Part shown: positions 52,797 through 54,652 of the stretch, piece by piece | Layout of the letters: each line of letters begins with the position of its first letter | Position numbering within the stretch: the first letter of the stretch is position 1 | Program-made: the position numbers and the translations under genes | Source of the DNA: Chloroflexota bacterium | GTDB lineage: Bacteria > Chloroflexota > Chloroflexia > Thermomicrobiales > UBA6265 | NCBI GenBank assembly: GCA_023423795.1 | Contig: JAFAEX010000015.1 | Span: forward strand, 1-54,652 | Direction: 5' to 3' | DNA length: 54,652 nucleotides | The notes under the pieces: model-generated | What the model saw: the letters and a program-made list of their open reading frames with translations, nothing else | Databases searched by the model: none | Told to the model about the DNA's origin: nothing

Positions 52797-54560
52797 TCAG
52801 TCCGCCGGGGCGGCACGCACCGACTCGGTTCTCGCCGTGCGCGGCCGGTTCGCCAGCCGCCGGTGCACCGCGCGCAGGCCGTCGAGCGCGTTCGCGGCGA
52901 GGAAGGCCACCATCGGCGCGGTCAGGAACAGCGCCAGGAACCAGTGGCGGCCGAGGTCGTCCCAGCCCGCGTCGAAGCGGGCGAAGACGTAGGCCGGGTA
53001 GTAGGCCAGCCCGAGCGCGGTGGCGGCGAACAGCCAAACCAGGGCGCGGCGATTGGGCGCCAGCGCGAGCGCGGCGACGATCGGCAGCAGGTACCACGGG
53101 TACAGGTTCGTCGCCAGCAGCGCGAACAGCATCATCGTTTCCGCCGCGGCCAGGTTCGGCGAGCGGCCGCGCCAGACCGTCCACGCCACCAGCAGCGCGA
53201 GCGCCACGAACAGCCCGCGGCTGATCCGTTCGATGAACTCGACCAATCCCCGCGTCGTCGGCCAGCGGAGGGCGCAGGCGCGGACGCCCCAACTGGCCAG
53301 ACCATCCGGTCCGGCAAGCCGGGACGGCCATGCGCACGACCTCCCGGGCAGGGCAGGCGGGAACCCGCGCGGCAGCGTCGCCCGGCGCGTGGTAGCGATC
53401 TGCTTGGCCAGCGAGAGGGGGGAGACGTGCCGCATCTCCTGCGATTCGGTGGCGCCTCGGCGTAGCCCGCCTGCCATCGCGCCGCCGTCCCAGAACGGTG
53501 CGGTGACCGCGGCGACCGCTGCCGCCGCCAGCGCGATCGTCGTCGCCGCCCGCCGCCAGCCCCAGCGGTCGCGCGCGGCGGCGGCGAGGAAGACCGGCGC
53601 GAGTGCGGCGGTGAAGAACTTGACCGCGACCGACAGCGCCAGGAACGGCCCGGCGAGCACCGACCGGGTCCGCAGCGCGGCCAGCGCCGCCGCCAGCAGC
53701 AGCGCGACCATCAGGTCGTTGTGGGCGTTGCCGATGCCCTCGAACAGCACCAGCGGGTTGGCCGCGAACAGGAACGCTGCCAGCCAGCCCGCCTTGCCGC
53801 CGCCCGCCGCCCGGTGCAGCACCAGCCCGGTGAGCCCAAGCAGCGCGAGGTGGAACACCTTGAGCGCCAGCAGCAGGTCGATCGCGTCCGCGTAGCCGGC
53901 GACCAAGCCGGGCAGCCCCGACGCCAGCAGCCACGCCGGCCCGTAGAAGAGCGGCACGTCCACCAGGAACGCCGGCAGCGCGAACGGATCGGACCGGTAG
54001 TCGGCGAACGTCACCAGGTACGGGTTCTGCCCGAAGTGGTAGGCGAGTTTCAGTTCGACGAGGTAGTTGAAGGCGTCCAGCGCGCCGACCGGATAGATGA
54101 ACAGGTTGGCGATGCCCGGCCCGGCGACGAACCCCACCGCCCCGATCCTGGCCGCACGCGAGAGGGAGGGCGCGCGGGAAAGCACCCACCAGCCCGCCGC
54201 GTAGGCGAGGGCGAGCAGGAGGAACATCGCCAGCGTCGCCCGCAGGATCGGCGAATCCGAGTGCCCCGGCAGTTTCTCGAACGCGAAGTGGGTGTTGTCC
54301 CGGTTGCCGGTCAGCGAGTACCACCGCACGAGCAGCGCCCAGCCGCCGGTCGAGAGCGCCGCCAGCAGCGGGACCGCGACCCCGGCCCGGCGCAGCGTCG
54401 CCAGCCGGCTCGTCCCGCCCTCGGAATCGGCCGGTCGCGCGGGGAGGCGCAGCGTCGTGGTCTCCTCGGATTCGGACACCAACGCCTCCGGAAATCGGCG
54501 CGGAACGGGCAGGGGCGGGCTCTGTCTGCCGGATGGGCGACGTGTGGGAGGACGGCTCAT
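52797..54560 (-). CDS. GT-C-fold membrane glycosyltransferase (GT87/DUF2029-like)
   Basis: The product has 587 residues: a ~55-residue Pro/Arg-rich cytosolic start, then about 12 membrane helices. Typical parts are ALDAFNYLVELKLAYHFGQNPYLVTFADYRSDPFALPAF (acidic first loop), FLFAANPLVLFEGIGNAHNDLMVALLLAAALA, FLALSVAVKFFTAALAPVFLAAA and ATNLYPWYLLPIVAALAL. GT-C enzymes transfer sugars from polyprenyl-phosphate donors outside the membrane. The central section (about residues 400-445) is locally Arg/Pro-rich and less membrane-like than expected, so a local sequence change is possible. ATG 54560 is preferred to GTG 54587. Confidence 0.82.
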   Translation of the reverse strand: MSRPPTRRPSGRQSPPLPVPRRFPEALVSESEETTTLRLPARPADSEGGTSRLATLRRAGVAVPLLAALSTGGWALLVRWYSLTGNRDNTHFAFEKLPGHSDSPILRATLAMFLLLALAYAAGWWVLSRAPSLSRAARIGAVGFVAGPGIANLFIYPVGALDAFNYLVELKLAYHFGQNPYLVTFADYRSDPFALPAFLVDVPLFYGPAWLLASGLPGLVAGYADAIDLLLALKVFHLALLGLTGLVLHRAAGGGKAGWLAAFLFAANPLVLFEGIGNAHNDLMVALLLAAALAALRTRSVLAGPFLALSVAVKFFTAALAPVFLAAAARDRWGWRRAATTIALAAAAVAAVTAPFWDGGAMAGGLRRGATESQEMRHVSPLSLAKQIATTRRATLPRGFPPALPGRSCAWPSRLAGPDGLASWGVRACALRWPTTRGLVEFIERISRGLFVALALLVAWTVWRGRSPNLAAAETMMLFALLATNLYPWYLLPIVAALALAPNRRALVWLFAATALGLAYYPAYVFARFDAGWDDLGRHWFLALFLTAPMVAFLAANALDGLRAVHRRLANRPRTARTESVRAAPAD

Positions 54561-54652
54561 ACCAGCCAGCGTGGACAACACCGGCACGCAGCCGGCGATG
54601 TGCCGATCCTCGCCGGATGCAGCGGTCGCCCGGGCATCAGGCCCGGCGCCCG

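Noticed and set aside
52420..52992. Plus-strand 190-codon frame over repeat E
   Set aside because: Its composition is mixed, it covers both AT-rich repeats, and its 3' part is antisense to the glycosyltransferase gene.

Overview
The window is about 70% G+C and almost completely coding. It has F420-dependent luciferase-like oxidoreductases, a cyclic-di-AMP PII-like receptor, a STAND-ATPase/LuxR regulator, Tat-type signals, frequent GTG/TTG starts behind strong AGGAGG sites, and many dispersed palindromic repeats. This mix suggests a Chloroflexota chromosome, perhaps Thermomicrobia-like. That is an inference from gene content; there is no rRNA or tRNA here to settle it. I see no phage, integrase, transposase or CRISPR array.

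Layout. 1-4.4 kb: a baseplate-J-like membrane protein coupled to ruvX, a cupin/MarR divergon, a c-di-AMP receptor and a DinB protein. 4.7-13.4 kb: a STAND/LuxR regulator, a Tat-exported bicupin, Ohr, a secreted propeller-like protein, an MFS pump and an M1 metallopeptidase. 13.4-21.5 kb: a repeat island, MntP, an SLC13/RCK_C permease, an MscS channel, a DUF1269/DUF6325/SHOCT group and a HdeD-like protein. 21.9-27.7 kb: two M20 peptidases, an AbgT transporter and a glutaminase, a coherent peptide and aminoacyl-glutamate scavenging set. 27.9-35.2 kb: membrane proteins, an MFS protein translationally coupled to a membrane-anchored alkaline-phosphatase-fold enzyme, a nested inverted-repeat island, an Excalibur/SH3 protein, a small Cys-rich protein and an F420 enzyme. 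35.6-40.4 kb: a four-PAS histidine kinase, two tandem 73-residue membrane proteins with an identical GGRWCPVKC tail behind a near-consensus promoter, and an HD-GYP phosphodiesterase. 40.5-47.1 kb: a six-gene overlapping operon on the minus strand (solute-binding protein, two permeases, GntR, Gfo/Idh/MocA, FAH hydrolase) with a recognisable promoter and a FadR-type operator at its start. 47.2-54.6 kb: a GGDEF protein with a degenerate EAL domain, DUF1772, a WYL regulator divergent from a second F420 enzyme, an AT-rich inverted-repeat island, and a GT-C type glycosyltransferase.

Two things stand out. (1) The tandem small membrane proteins (38243-38751) have a TTGACA-N17-TATGAT promoter whose spacer holds a perfect 16-bp palindrome. 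The two copies have diverged at 26 of 73 codons, yet the tail is invariant. I cannot assign them to any known family. (2) At least five unrelated palindromic repeat designs (called A, B, C, D and E below) occupy intergenic gaps. The B copies all lie just 3' of a stop codon, in gaps between co-directional genes. Cyclic-di-GMP turnover is represented by one intact HD-GYP protein and one diguanylate cyclase whose EAL half has lost key residues.
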